Positions 22,797 through 35,225 of a stretch of 64,000 bases of DNA are shown here, one piece after another. Within the stretch, counting starts at the first letter, position 1. Every line of letters begins with the position of its first letter. The notes under the pieces are model-generated. The model saw nothing but the letters and a program-made list of their open reading frames with translations. It was not told where the DNA came from and searched no databases. The DNA is taken from NCBI GenBank assembly GCA_021186555.1, contig JAJKFL010000008.1, forward strand, positions 18,903,936 through 18,967,935, given 5' to 3'. The position numbers were made by a program, and so were the translations under genes. The DNA is from Reticulitermes speratus (Eukaryota > Arthropoda > Insecta > Blattodea > Rhinotermitidae).

Positions 22797-23035
22797 GCCA
22801 GTCCTGTAGAGTAGACTGACTGGCTTCGGGCTGAAGACCGAGGTTTAAATCATTGCAGGGGTAGGGATTTTTCTCTAAATCATTAGGTTCAGATCAGCGC
22901 GGGGTCCACCTAACATATCAGGTATGTATCGGAAGATGTACCTCTCGTGTGTAAATCGGCTGGAGCGTGAAGCATGAATGCGTGTAACTATATCTGCATC
23001 CACGCATACGGCTTTGGTGCAGGGACAGTTTACCT
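22797..23035 (+). repeat. SINE B copy, strongly diverged
   Basis: GTAGAGTAGACTGACTGGCT, AGGGGTAGGGATTTTTCTC and GGGGTCCACCTAAC follow the order of SINE B, but many differences and a missing 3' block lower certainty. Confidence 0.45.
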
Positions 23036-24368
23036 TTGCACCCTACAATGTGTTTGTAAGAAAAGTAGGAGAAAAATGGGGGTGGAATAAACTGTAAAAT
23101 CCGGTTTCATTGTTAACTAATTTGGAAATACGATTTAACAATTTCTATAAATTCTGAGGGACTAAACTTTAATCCCAGATTTCGTGTAAGTTGTGGGGAA
23201 TATCTATTCTTCCTGTTGACTTGCATTCTATTCTACACCTTTAGTTAGCAGTTTTTCTGCTACCATTTGTTCTGATGTCGTGTGGTACAGTCCACGCCCT
23301 TATCATATGCAAATTGCGATATGCATCCATTCAGGGACTGTTTTAATTCTCCACGACACACCCACGAGTGCCCAGACACTCAGCAGTAGCTGCAGCTGTG
23401 GTAGTTAGCCTTGGTCAACTCCTACAATCCCATGAACGAACCAACAACTAAAGAATCAGGTACCTACCTGGTGAAAAGATGTCAAAATTGCAGTGCCTGT
23501 ATATGATCTGTGCTGGGGACCAAATTTAGAAATATGGAAGCAATTTAAGAGTCCCACCGAAGGCTGTCCTAATGATATTACACAAGTAATTATCAGTTTA
23601 TTTGTTAAAAGCTGCCCGTTTAGGATCTGTTTTGTTTGTCTTTGTCAACAGTACAGCGTTGTACTGAAGTAAGATGTTGTATGAAGCATGCACATGCCAC
23701 TCTGGTGGTGATTGAAGCACAACCTTTCACTCCACAGTTTTTTCCGTCCATCCATCCGCCCATTCACCCACTCAGTCACTCACTCACTCACTCACTCATG
23801 CATATTTGTCCGGTTTCAGAAATCATGTGTAAATTTCAAATTACGTGAACATTGTACCTAAATTTCAGTTCCTGTAGTAAACGTGGGTCGGTAACTCGTA
23901 AGGCTGCTTTCCCAATGCATAAACTTGATCCTACACATCTTGTATTCTTATTGTGTTATTTAGGCCACTTAAGTTAATGAATGAACAATAAAATGCATTC
24001 TGGTCTTTTTGTAATGCTAGATCCTGAAGATGGAAGCCGAACTCTCCTCCAAAACGTCGTTAACTGTTTACCAGTTGACGCGGTGTAACATCCCACAAGA
24101 TTTGAAACTTCATTATCACCGCCGTGAGAACCTCAGATCTCACAAAATGTTGTCTAGCTTGTGGGTTAACGTAAAGGGCTCCTGCGTAGGTCATACGATC
24201 GGCTCCTACTCGAGTCAGAATTTCGTATTGCATGCAGTCGTAAATGAATACGTATTACAGAATGTTGTTTTTCACCGTGGTAGTGGCATTTTTCTTATTC
24301 TTGTTTTGGGAGTTACTTATTACCAGTGAACACGACATGAGGGGAAGCCGGTACAAATTACCGGAGCC
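23036..24368. other. No gene seen; (CACT)n and a weak hammerhead-like motif
   Basis: (CACT)n at about 23770-23795. At 24014-24060 CTGAAGATGG is followed at distance by AAAACGTCG, a possible decayed hammerhead-like element. Confidence 0.35.
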
Positions 24369-24369
24369 C

Positions 24370-24615
24370 GGCGGTCCGGAAGGGGGCCCGACAATGTTGC
24401 ATATGTTTTTGTATTTCTCGGTGGTATCGTTATTTGTCGATTGTACAAATTAACCCTTTCAGACCAAGCCCAAGTCACTCTGCGTTTAAGAGCCAGTCTT
24501 TCCGATTTAGTATAAAGATTTTCAGCCAGTCCGCCCCTGCCCGGGGGGGGGGGGGGGGGACGAAAAATTTTTTCCACCGGGGCCCGAACCCGCTCGTGGC
24601 GGCCCTGCTTATTAC
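24370..24615 (+). repeat. Dispersed repeat D, copy 1
   Basis: Shares TGTTGCATATGTTTTTGT, TTATTTGTCGATTGTACAAA, a central run of G and GGGCCCGAACCC..CTC with 26750-26975 in the same orientation. Unclassified. Confidence 0.75.
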
Positions 24616-24971
24616 ATAGGTCTAAGTCGGTTACAGTTCTGTTTACATAAAATTTCTCGGCTGTATGGCCTCAGAGTTTCACACCGTCACCGTGTTTGTA
24701 CTTGTTGACTTATGGTCGATATTTTATATAATTTAGGCATGATCTGTCTTCGTAACAATATTGTATGTACTTAGTTCTAATGGTCCTGCAGTTATTGCTT
24801 TCATACTGAAAACTAAATAGTTTTCTCCCGGCCGTCGTGCTGTTTTACATTCTACAAAACATTACCTATGGATTGTGTACTCTTCCGAGATCTGTTACCG
24901 TGCATGATTCCAAGACTGTATTAAATGACGCTAGTGTCATATATAATTTAAAGCTTTTACGCGACTCAATT

Positions 24972-25034
24972 CAATAAAATATTCTCGGGCTAGCTACCAC
25001 CTGACGCGCCTGTTAGCCCGAGAATATTTTATTG
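24972..25034. repeat. Perfect-stem hairpin
   Basis: CAATAAAATATTCTCGGGCTA is inverted as TAGCCCGAGAATATTTTATTG, separated by about 20 bases (GCTACCACCTGACGCGCCTG). It may be the fused ends of a transposon or a structured RNA element. Confidence 0.8.
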
Positions 25035-25039
25035 GACGT

Positions 25040-26749
25040 TAGTGTCGTTTGAATCTCTGAAATTCGTGTGCCTTCCATGCTGTTTTTACTTGCTGTAGTG
25101 AATTTGACAAGCACCAGATTGGGGTAGCCTGTAATACCGGAAATGTTCGTGAAAATCAGTTCGTTCCAGAGTTAAAAACGTGGCATACTGATGGCAGCGT
25201 CTTAATTGTACTCTTTCTCAAAGAAGAAAGCAGGCTCGAGTCTAAGATTAGCCTTCGTTATAGTGTGCCAGGCAGGCCATTTAGAGTGTAATGATATTTC
25301 GTCTTTTTCCTTGATAACTGGGAAACTGAAAGTTACACACTGTCCACTGTAGTTACCACACACATGAAGTTCTGAGAATAACTCATGGCACACACTTTGC
25401 TTCAAATGCTTCTGTAAGCCTGTGGTAATGGTCTTTTTACATGCAAAATTTCCACCAGAGCAGATTTTGCATTTATATGTCGGCTACAACCTAGAAGTTC
25501 GCAGTTGTCATGTTCGCCGTTGTTCGTACGTAGGCCTGCTTACAAAATGTTTTGTACATAATTTGTACGCGTAGGTATTTATGTCCTTTACGCACGTCTG
25601 GCTGCGGCGGTTCATTAGCTACCGTGGTAAAACAGAAAGCTAAATATAAACTTTGCGTGTCTGCCAGGTTTTTCTTTGTTTCTTTGTGATTCTTTAAAGA
25701 TTACCACAAAGAAATGTTTCATTTTATTCGAAGATATGGTAACACAATTTTTAGAAGCCTACTTGTAAGTTCGTTACTGTCACCCTCGTCTCCGAAATTC
25801 GCACTGTAGCTGTATGGGTCTTATTAATAATAGGAAATTAAATTATACATAATTGGGGGGGGGGGGAGGGTGCTGTCGTTGCATGGTGCACGTACGAAAT
25901 TTCGTGAAGGCCGTAAATTGAATTTTTGTACTGAGTGGGGGCAGACACATGGACATGATGTACCATTAGCCTTTATCTATTTATAAAATAAGGAATGCAT
26001 TTCAGTGATGTCATGTGTGAACCCCTTGTTGATGCAGTGACATTAAAAGTCAGACTTGTAGACAGCTGTGTGACGCACTTGAACCTCATTTGCACCCCCC
26101 CCCCTCCAATCCGGTCGAGAAACTTATTAAATGATTTTCACCTTAAACTGACTTCTTGCAAATTATTTTTACCGACGAAAAATCACTTTTCAAGGTCAAA
26201 TTATTTGTTCGAGTTGAATAAATTACAGGAATACTGCAGATGTGTGGTGCATATAATTTATTTCGAATTGAGTATTTTTTCGTTATAACTAATAGGCCTT
26301 TTGTTACTCTTCTGCAGTGTCGGAACAGTCTTTCGTGCTTCGCTTGTAATTGGGCCGTAAATTTAATTAATTACATGTAATTAATCTGCATCTGAACCAC
26401 TGGGACTGGTTACCTAATTGGGTTATCTCACTTCACCCAGTTTATCCCCATATTCAACTCTCATTCTCGTACTTGATATACTAATTGACCTACTACATAA
26501 AACGCCATGCCGTTGGCTGTATCTCGATATTGGTACTTCTCGTTACTGTGGATCAGCAGCTGCTGCCAACGGCTTTCGCAACCAGCGTCTAATACGTAAT
26601 TGCTGCTACGGGAATTATTTGATAGGAGGATGATGGTAACTGACGAATCGTTGGAACTTGACCTCCGACATTTGTATGACAACATGTTAACAAGTTACAG
26701 ACGTTACATGTAGCACGAGTGGTGTTAAAAGCTACACACTGTAATCCTT
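25040..26749. other. No gene recognised
   Basis: G run at about 25854-25866 and C run near 26095-26104. Open frames have no family resemblance. Confidence 0.4.
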
Positions 26750-26975
26750 GGGGCCCGATTATGTTGCATATGTTTTTGTCTTCGTCGGTAGTATCATTAT
26801 TTGTCGATTGTACAAATTAATCCTTTCAGATCAAGCCCAAGTCACACTGCAACTGAGAGTCATTCTTTCCGATATAGTGTAAAGATTTTTTGCTGGTCCA
26901 CCCTTGCTGGGGGGGGGGGGGGGGGCAATTTTTTTTGCCAGGGCCCGAACCCACTCTCGGCGGCCTTGCTAGAAT
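26750..26975 (+). repeat. Dispersed repeat D, copy 2
   Basis: Collinear with 24370-24615, including TTTCAGATCAAGCCCAAGTC, a 17-base G run near 26910-26926 and GGGCCCGAACCCACTC. Same orientation, about 2.4 kb apart. Confidence 0.75.
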
Positions 26976-28200
26976 GCACGGTGCCAATGGTGAGTATTTT
27001 GTCAAAATTATTCGTTGACCTTACCACCTATTTTTCTGAGTTCCGTCTGAATAGCATCCAAGTGGTGAGATTAATAATGAATGGAGCTGTACTTCCACTG
27101 CACCGTGATTACATCAAGCACAGGTGCACCTGCGCCTTTTCACCAGTCTCATATTGAACTTCTATGTGCTCGCCTTCCAAGAGTTTCATCATCAAAATTC
27201 TACGTGATATGTTTCTCCAGTTGCAATGCGTACTGTGTAAGCAACATAACTCTCATTGTGTAATATTCTAGGTTCCGCATTTCATTACCCATTCGTGTAT
27301 CCAGATGTTTTCCTCAGCAGTTTACATTGGCGTCCTTCTGTTGGACAATGAAGGTAAAATGCCCACACCTCGCTGTTATGTTTGAAGAAGGCAAGTTTGG
27401 TTTTAATTTTATTTACTTTGTGAATGGGCATGTAATGTTTCTGTTGAGACACGTGATCGAAATTGTTGTGGATAATTTTTGTTTGACGATGAAAGCTTTT
27501 ATCTAACATTTGCCTTGTGATTGAATGTTTTCCGACCTTGGTGGCCATGGGCATTGGAGCATATACAGCAAACTGCCTTGGACGTCGGAGCTCTTATTCG
27601 ATCTGCGCCAAGGATCTTGGGTAGCATTAATGAGATTTGTGCTTTTTATGACGGTGAAACCTAAGACTGTGGTTTTCTGGTTTATAACACTTTGTAATCT
27701 GGTAGGCGATCATTAAATTTTGGAGAAATATGCTCTCTTCATTTTTATGATAGAACGAAGATTGAGACAGCAGGGTTCACCGAAGTGTTGGTAGTCATCC
27801 ACAAAAAGCTGCACGGTGTGCAGACTTAAAGAGGCGTATTTCGTTGTTTTAATATGCTTTGTAGGTCAGTAGTGTGTTCAGCACGATCTTCTTCATTGCC
27901 TGTGAGGTAAGGAAGCATCACTTTAACGTATATCTAGCAGAACAAGATAGAAGTGTGCGAACTGGAGTCGTCCTCCTACATGGCGATAAACTGGTTAAGG
28001 TTCTTGCAAAATCTGCCGTTCCTTGCCATCCATAATGAGGCAATAATGTGTCAACTGTGTTGAAGTGGCTGCTTGGGCTGAGAAGAATTTGCGTTGGCAG
28101 TTAATGCAAATGAACCAAAACTAATAAGAAAGAATAAGTAAATATGTAAACTCAATGGCGTTAAATTTCTTGAAAAGGTAATAGTTAACGTATCCGTTCT
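26976..28200. other. No gene recognised
   Basis: A minus-strand frame at 27285-27554 (89 codons, basic) is the longest clean frame but resembles no family I know; it may come from an old repeat. Confidence 0.35.
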
Positions 28201-28204
28201 TCTA

Positions 28205-28397
28205 GGATGCGACGCTTCGTCACTGGGTTTTTTTGTTTCACGACATTTTGAGACAACGTAGCGGTCTCATCTTCAAACACCGAAATGTCTAAGAAGAACA
28301 TTTTTGTTTTTGAACACTTCTATCTTTGCAGGTGAGACCGCAATCTTGTTTCGAAACGTCATGATCCAAATACCGAGTGACGAAGCGTCGCATTCCA
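28205..28397. repeat. Fold-back element with GAAGATGAGAC / GAAACGTC motifs
   Basis: ATGCGACGCTTCGTCACT at the left is inverted as AGTGACGAAGCGTCGCAT at the right. Inside, minus-strand TTGAAGATGAGACCG and a plus-strand GTGAGACCGC ... TTTCGAAACGTCATG again show a hammerhead-like layout with a GAGAC stem. Confidence 0.55.
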
Positions 28398-28559
28398 GAA
28401 CAACAAATACCTCATTCACAAGGCTGCGGCAACGTAGCAATTCGCAAAGCTAATAGTTGCTCGGCTGGTCAGGATTCCTTGCCCTTTGTGAATCCGATGG
28501 TTAATTACCGTCTCCATGGACCCCGCCATTGGAATCCGTCCCGAGTAACGTATAAGTCC

Positions 28560-28690
28560 AATGTACATTCCCACTCTCGATTTTATAATAATGACACTTT
28601 AATGGCATCTGGCCACCTGTCCTTCAGTCCTCCAAGCGGTCTGTTCCCTTCAGGTTTTTCCCCCACTAAGCTTATATATTAATTTATCAA
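28560..28690 (-). repeat. Non-LTR retrotransposon fragment (RTE-like, family R2)
   Basis: The minus strand encodes GGKPEGNRPLGGLKDRW, the conserved R-P-L-G-x-x-x-x-R-W tail block of insect RTE-like polyproteins. Adjacent to a family R1 fragment. Confidence 0.55.
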
Positions 28691-28721
28691 CTGTCTTATG
28701 CATGCTTAAATGTTCCTTCAC

Positions 28722-29205
28722 ATTCTTTTTACGACAGGTCCATAGCCTCTTCCAAACCAAGTTCGCCACAGAGTGCGATCTAGTGCTTCGTCTTTCAATT
28801 TCCAGTATCCTCTCGTTTCCTTAAGACCATTTCGTAGCTGCTTACGTCTTCTTCCTCATCTTTCCGTCGCTTTTATCTTCTCTCTTTCCTTCAGTAACAT
28901 GTTTTAGAAGGCAGTTCCTACGCAAGATGTGACCAATCCAGTTAGCCTTCCTTCGTTTTGTTGTATGTAATTCCCACCAGATGATTATCGTATTCTTTTA
29001 TTTCGTCCGCCGAGTGCTGTTGGTGAATACTTTCGCGATGTTCGTCATTTGACAGTTTTTCTCCAACTTCTTGTTATTTCCTTGTGTTGGGTTCAGACAT
29101 TCTCGTTACCTTCCTGTTCTCAAACACATCAGTTATGTTCTCCTCTTATGGTGAGAAATCAGGCTGCACACCCATATAAACAGGCACAATAGGTGTGTGT
29201 ATTGT
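28722..29205 (-). repeat. Non-LTR retrotransposon 3' end, family R1
   Basis: Third copy of the sequence at 1745-2150: ACGACAGGTCCATAGCCTCT, AACATGTTTTAGAAGGCAGT, AAGATGTGACCAAT. The minus strand further right encodes FENRKVTRM, part of the reverse transcriptase tail. Disrupted. Confidence 0.7.
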
Positions 29206-30390
29206 AGTATTTACATTTTTAGATATCAGACTGGAAGACAAAAGATTCTGAACAGAGTGGTAACGAACATTCTTCTTGATAATGTGCTATAAAATATAAA
29301 AAATAAGTAGGAAAACGGAAGTGAACCTATTCGTACAAACTAAGAGAAAGAGCGAAAGAAAGACAGGATTTCCTCATAACTACAGAGAATTCGATATGCA
29401 CTCTTTGTCTACCACACTGCTCTCGAGCACATACGTGTTGACCTGATGTGCGACATCACGTCGATATGAACAGACGTATTGTATGTAGACTGTCAGATGT
29501 TCCACACTCTCATGAATGTGGAGATAAAGATTATGAACAGATCGCTTCATGCTCAAAACTATAAACGGCTGCCTAGTTCGACGTAAAATGCTTTGTTAGG
29601 AGGGCGGATCTAAAGTTCACCTTTTTGCAGAATCGTGTACAAAGAAATTCCGGAATTTTAAACACCATTAATAACACATGATATTTTGGAAACGAAATTA
29701 TAAGGAGTTGATCAGAAAATAAGGTTACAATCAACATATTTTGTTTCGTTATTTTCATCTGTAATAAGAACAGTTAAGATTTAATTACACTGCTATCCCA
29801 CTACTTTGCCACATAATCTCCGCCATAACTGAAACATTTGTCATACCATGGGACGAGCTTTTCTATTCAATATTAACAATGGTCTTTGCCGCATTATCAG
29901 CCGTCGTGTCAGAACTGTTTCCACTTCGCCAGCATCTTTATAAATTTGTAGCCGCCAGAATTTGCTACAACGCTGGAAACAGGTGACAACATAATTCCCC
30001 CGATATAATCAGAGTCAGTGTAGGTTTTTTAGTTACGAAATTATAAGCTATATAAACACATTTTCTGAGGTACCCTCTTACCTTTCGGCCTTCTGTATCG
30101 CGCTTTCGCTTCTCGATTATAACGTAGTTACACTTACAACACTGGAAAGCAGGGAAATAGGCCTAGCTTACGTGAAGTGTGAGAGAAGGAATACTCACCT
30201 CCATGTAGCGTCCAGGTTAATGCGTTGATCTGTATTAACTTTACTCCCCCACACTTCGTTGTGGTATTGTGCTTAATTAAGCTGCGGGATGTTTTTACAT
30301 ATTACCTTTGAGGGAAAGAATTGTCTGTTCTCACCGGGTATTCTAGAATAAGTTTGCTAAGAGCCTAAAATGTAAGTAAAATCAATAAAA
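29206..30390. other. No gene recognised
   Basis: Only short frames, no repeat boundary I can support. Confidence 0.4.
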
Positions 30391-30521
30391 TACTAATATA
30401 CTTCAGTCAGACACAGCTCTGTATTATTTCACAATGATTAGCTACATGTTTCGGCTTTTAAAAGAGCCGTCATCAGGCAGGATAGAAGAATTACAAAGAT
30501 AAAATCAACAACTGTAACTTG

Positions 30522-30559
<38 letters not shown>

Positions 30560-30698
30560 ATATATATTACAGTCGTTGATTTTATCTTTGTGATTCTTGT
30601 ATGCAGCCTGATGATGGCTTTGTTACAAGCCGAAACATGTAGCTAATTATTGTGAATAATATGGAGTTATGTTTGAAGTATATTAGCCTTTTCTTGTT
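30391..30698. repeat. Fold-back element with two opposed, nearly intact hammerhead-like motifs
   Basis: The left arm (CACAATGATTAGCTACATG ...) and the inverted right arm (CACAATAATTAGCTACATG ...) match through AATCACAAAGATAAAATC; the centre is (TA)n. Left arm, minus strand: CTGATGA, GGCT/AGCC stem, GAAACATGTA. Right arm, plus strand: CTGATGA at 30608-30614, GGCTT/AAGCC stem, GAAACATGTA at 30632-30641, with AGC/GCT stem I. Confidence 0.65.
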
Positions 30699-33080
30699 GT
30701 TTTAAAAACTGGATGAACCACCTCAAAATATGTAAAATTCTGTTCAAGAATAATCGTTGGAGGGTTAAAATACAAGTACTTGAACGAAAATAATCCAGAC
30801 CATTAAAGAGCTATGGAGTCGAGTTCATATTAAAGCTGGTAACAGATAACTTAACAGATAATTTATCCACAAGTTTATTAACATGTAAAAATCCCCCTGG
30901 AAATGTTCATTTTTGTCCACTTAAATGGAAACGTGTTTAATGGTTGTGCAAGTACTAGGGGAAGGTCACTGAGACTGTGGCTGTTCTTGTTGGCATTTAG
31001 GTTTCCTATATGAAAATTACTGTATTCTGGGATGCGACCATGTGTGTTCTAGTGGAAGTGCACCGACGTTTCAGAAGAACCTGCAGCATCCATCGTACAG
31101 TGATGACGGAGACAGCATGTTCCTCCAAAACGTAGTAGACTTCTACCAGAACACACGTCATCACATCCCGGAAGACACGTATCTCTGTAATCATCACTGT
31201 GAGAAGCTCGATGAAATCTCAGAAGTTTCCTTTATGTGTTGTGATTGTCTGATGCATTAACAAAGAACTCTGATGTGCGTGGAAAGCACACATCGGACAT
31301 AACCGAAGACGTTTTGAGGTGTGGAGTTCCAGCAGTGGCTCTGAGGATCCAAGTGTTCTGGGATATGACGCAGTGGGAATTGGTATATATCAGGGGTGGT
31401 CAGCTAGACGAGTTTCGGGAGCCGCACGTCAGGAGGCTTCTGAATTTTGTTCGTCCAACTACAATAGGTCAGTTTCCGTTAGGTATGAGTCTCCTTTTTT
31501 TTTTAGAAAATCTTTTAAAAGCGCCGTTCACGGTCAGACTCTTGTGCATCTAACCTACATGCATATTTTTTACAGGCAACTTGCGGGAGCCGCTCCAGTG
31601 ACTTGCATGAACCGTTTTGTGGTCACCCCTGGTATATATGTGTATCGGTTCCCATAAAATGCTCCCAATCCACACGGCGTAATATTACAGAAAACCGTAA
31701 TCTCGACCCATAGTACGTGCCAGCTCCAGTGATGTTGGGATTGGCGAAGGTGGAGGTGTACAAACCGCTTGTTACGGAATCGACTTCAACTTCTTTTGTG
31801 GTAAAGGGCATGCAGTGCGATGTGAAAGAGCTGGCAGGCCTCAAATACATTCTAACGAACTATTTTCTTCCTTTAAAATGAGTAACCTTAGGTTATATGA
31901 AGTACAATATTTGAGGTTCTTACGGCGGTAACTCTGAAAATAACAGCCTTCCGGGATGTGATGCCCTGTGCTGAGGTACGAATTTACGACTACCGCCCAG
32001 GAAATAAAGTACGCTGACCGGAAGTTTCTTGCCTTGAAATTTATGTGACGGCGCAAATGTAAGGCGTGTGGGGAGATCGTGTTCGTCCTTTGGTCTGCAT
32101 GTCTTCGTCTTTTATCTCCGAAACTGCTGGGCAAACCTGTCCTCTGCTGTTAGATGTGTAACTTTTTTCATAGTTTAGGCGCTTACGCATAAATAGCGAA
32201 AAGCGCCTTTTAGCTTCATCGTGTCTGTCCTTTCGTCTGCCTGTCTGTCCGCGTGTATCAGCACTGCTCCCCCTGGACGGACTTTTCGTGATATTTGATA
32301 TTGGGGACTTTTACTCAAATCTGTCGAGAAATTCCAAATTTGGTTACAATCGGACAACGATTTTTGGCACTTTACGTGAAGACTGATATATAATGTTTGT
32401 AATATGTAAATATACTACATCTTTGTACGTATGTGATTTATAATAGTTGAACACACACTTGTCAGTGTTTTAATTCTTCCAGTTTCAATCAACATTGATA
32501 TTCTATACATAAAACTTGCTGCTCTGTCTTACTAATGCATTAGCTACACATTTTAGTGAGGAAATACACAAGCGTTTTCATGCGTATTTTCTCTTATATT
32601 TTATTCTCTTTGGTTGTGGGTCCAGTGAGCCGAAACATGTAGGAGAAACTAATATATAATAATGAAATACACAAATGCATTTTGTTGGACTTATGTAATT
32701 GTTTAATGCACGGAAAATGGAAAGAGTTAAGATTTCCACTCTTTGTTTTATTTGTGGGGCGTGTTAAATAGTGGATTCATTCTGTAACGTTGTTTTGTAC
32801 GATAATAAGATGGATTAAGCGGCAAATAAAACGCACAGTGAGAGCAGATAGACGCTTTAAAAATGTTTTGATGGCCTGGAAAAGTAGTGTAAAACTTCTG
32901 AATTTAGTGAATGATAGCTTGCTGTCCTGTTAATATCCTGCGATGCTTATAGAGGGGACTTCTGGTGAGGACGTTGTCGTGATGTTAGCAGCATTATTCT
33001 AAGATGGAGGAAACGGTGAATAACCCGTGTGAGATGTAGTTCGATGTGATGTTTTTCTGCTGTTTGTGCTGATATACCCC
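30699..33080. other. No gene seen; old repeats
   Basis: 31020-31260 contains opposed, partly complementary motifs (ACGTTTCAGAAGAACCTGC; GATGACGGAGACAGCATG) of a decayed fold-back type. 32165-32365 and 33795-34130 share short motifs in opposite orientation (GCGAAAAGCGCC; CAGACGGACGG-like). 32610-32660 has GAGCCGAAACATGTAGGAG, a hammerhead remnant without its 5' core. Confidence 0.4.
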
Positions 33081-33082
33081 GT

Positions 33083-33366
33083 GTGGGAGCTGGTATAGAG
33101 TAGGAGGTATTGTGACTGAGCTACGGGCTCGGCTACCAAGGAATCTTTTTTCGGTTCCCGATAGGGACTAGACGTTTCTCTACTCTAAAGCGTCTAGAAC
33201 AACGTCGGCCCACCCAGCTTCTTGTTCAGTTTTCCCCGGGGAATATTTCCCGGGGATAAAGCGGCTGAAGCATTAGCTGACCACTTAGCTCCATCTATTA
33301 CCGCGGTAAATAATGGGTGGAACTATACCTCCACTCCCGAAAATGCTCTCATGGAGTGCACAGACA
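33083..33366 (+). repeat. SINE B copy
   Basis: GAGCTGGTATAGAGTAGGAG (A-box region), GAGCTACGGGCTCGG, TTCGGTTCCCGATAGGGAC (B-box region), GGATAAAGCGGCTGAAGC and CTATACCTCCACTCCC follow the family order. Confidence 0.75.
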
Positions 33367-34973
33367 CAACTTGACCTATACGTTTATGCTATGTATGGCG
33401 TAGTATAATCACGTGGTGTTGAATAGTGCGTGCCTGTACTCTTGCTGTAAATGGATTAACGTTACTGTATTCAAATAAGTGAGTCACGTTAGAATGATGA
33501 CATTGTCCGACACTCTGTGGACATTGTCTCATGACGAAGTTAAAGATGCACGGAACTTCGACGGGGGAAGTATTAAGCCCGTATCTGTAAAGTAGTGTTG
33601 AAAACGCGAACAAGACAGGCAATGTACGTATAACGTAACGTTGATGCGCGTTGATGTTACAATTGTTGCTGTGAAAAAGCAATAATTTTTACATATTCTG
33701 AGTGTGTGTGCTTGTAGCCTTAGTTATCCAGCATGCACAGCGCATGCGCCGTATGATATTGTCGTCTGTGGCCTGTCTGGCTGTACCGTATTTTTTTTCA
33801 GATTATCTCATAAACGGCACGATTTTCGAGGGGGGGGGGGAAGTTTTTTGAACGTAAAATATGTGTTTTGATTTTTTGTACAACTTTTGTCTAAAACATT
33901 TTTTATTCTAAGAAGAATTCAGAGAGATACTGTCATAAATGTCTTATAAAGTACCCGTTATTCTTGTCAGATTTTAATGAATTTTCTCGACAGATTTTCG
34001 AAAAATACTCAAATATCAAGTTTCATGAAAAGCCGTCCAGTGGGAACCGAGGTGTTCCATGCGGACAGAGGGACGGACGGACATGACGACGCTAATAGTA
34101 GCTTTTCGCAGTTTTGCGAACGCGCCTAAAAAACGGCCTACTATTTTACTCGTCATGTGAAACTTTTATCAGACGCAGTGCATGAAGTACATTTCTGAAG
34201 GCATTCGACAACTGTGTATGCGGGAGAATACGAGTATTTGGTTAGGACAAGGAGAACAGTATAACGAAGAGCTTGTTGGTTTTTTACTGTTTACCTAATG
34301 TTATGACAGGGTTTAATTGCAGAACGTTGGTTATAATGAAACGTATATGGGAAATAAGAAATGCTCACAGACGGTTTGATGGGAAACCATTAGAAATACT
34401 GGGACTTAGTTTGTAGAGTAATATCGAGACATACCATGGAAATTTAAGTCTTGAATATATGAGGTCTCACGCTAGGTTTTGGTGATGATGGTGATGAACC
34501 TTGAGGTTTGGTGAACTGGTGAACGACTATGAACTGCTTACGAAAGGCCATTTAAACACGGAGTGACGCAGTATGAGAACCATTGTCTCCGTGACCAGTG
34601 TACCGTAAATAGGTCCCATATCGTTGTACTATAGTCGAAATTGCATTGCGCTACAATGTAACACTCCCGTCGCGTGTAGAAGTAGAATGGAGAATACGGG
34701 GTTGGTAATTAGCCTGTATTGATTCCGAGTTAAAATCCTGCTGTATATGTAGGAGCTATGCTGAATACTATTAAAATTCCCAAGTTATGATTGCCAGATT
34801 AGCTTTATGTTCTATTGTCCCAAAATAGCACAAGATGTCAGTACAAACTTGAGCAGCACCGAATGTCGAATTTCCGTGCTGTTCAGGCAACATCTTCGGC
34901 ACGTGTGTTATGCGGGTCGATTTAAATGGTCTGTGCTCACGCTTTCTTCCACATAGGCTATCCTGTATGCAAA
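33367..34973. other. No gene seen
   Basis: Includes a G run at 33830-33840 and a repeat-like stretch to 34130 (GGACAGAGGGACGGACGG). No coding frame supported. Confidence 0.4.
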
Positions 34974-35225
34974 GAGCCGGAATAGTGTAGTCGGTATAGT
35001 GACTAGGTTACGAGCTAGACGACCGATCAATTGTGGTTCGATTCCCAGTAGGGGCAAGAGAGTTTTCTTGTCCTTATAGCGTCCTGATTGACTCTGGGTG
35101 AAGTGGCCAGGGCGTGAAGCTAACCACTCACACCCAATCTAGTGCCGGGGTTAAGACTGCATGGAGCTATACACTCCCTGCCCTATAAGCCTGCATGGCG
35201 TGTTCAGGGTCACCTTTACCCTTAC
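34974..35225 (+). repeat. SINE B copy with intact B box
   Basis: GAGCCGGAATAGTGTAGTCGG, TATAGTGACTAGGTTACGAG and a perfect B box GGTTCGATTCC, then GGGGCAAGAGAG and the body ending CTGCATGGCGTG. The Pol III promoter boxes are clearest here. Confidence 0.8.

Noticed and set aside
27285-27554. 89-codon minus-strand frame as a gene
   Set aside because: No recognisable family, no conserved neighbours, no splice context; kept only as a remark.
34974-35060. tRNA-Lys gene
   Set aside because: Only the Pol III boxes resemble tRNA-Lys; the copies share a non-tRNA body and lie dispersed, as for a SINE.
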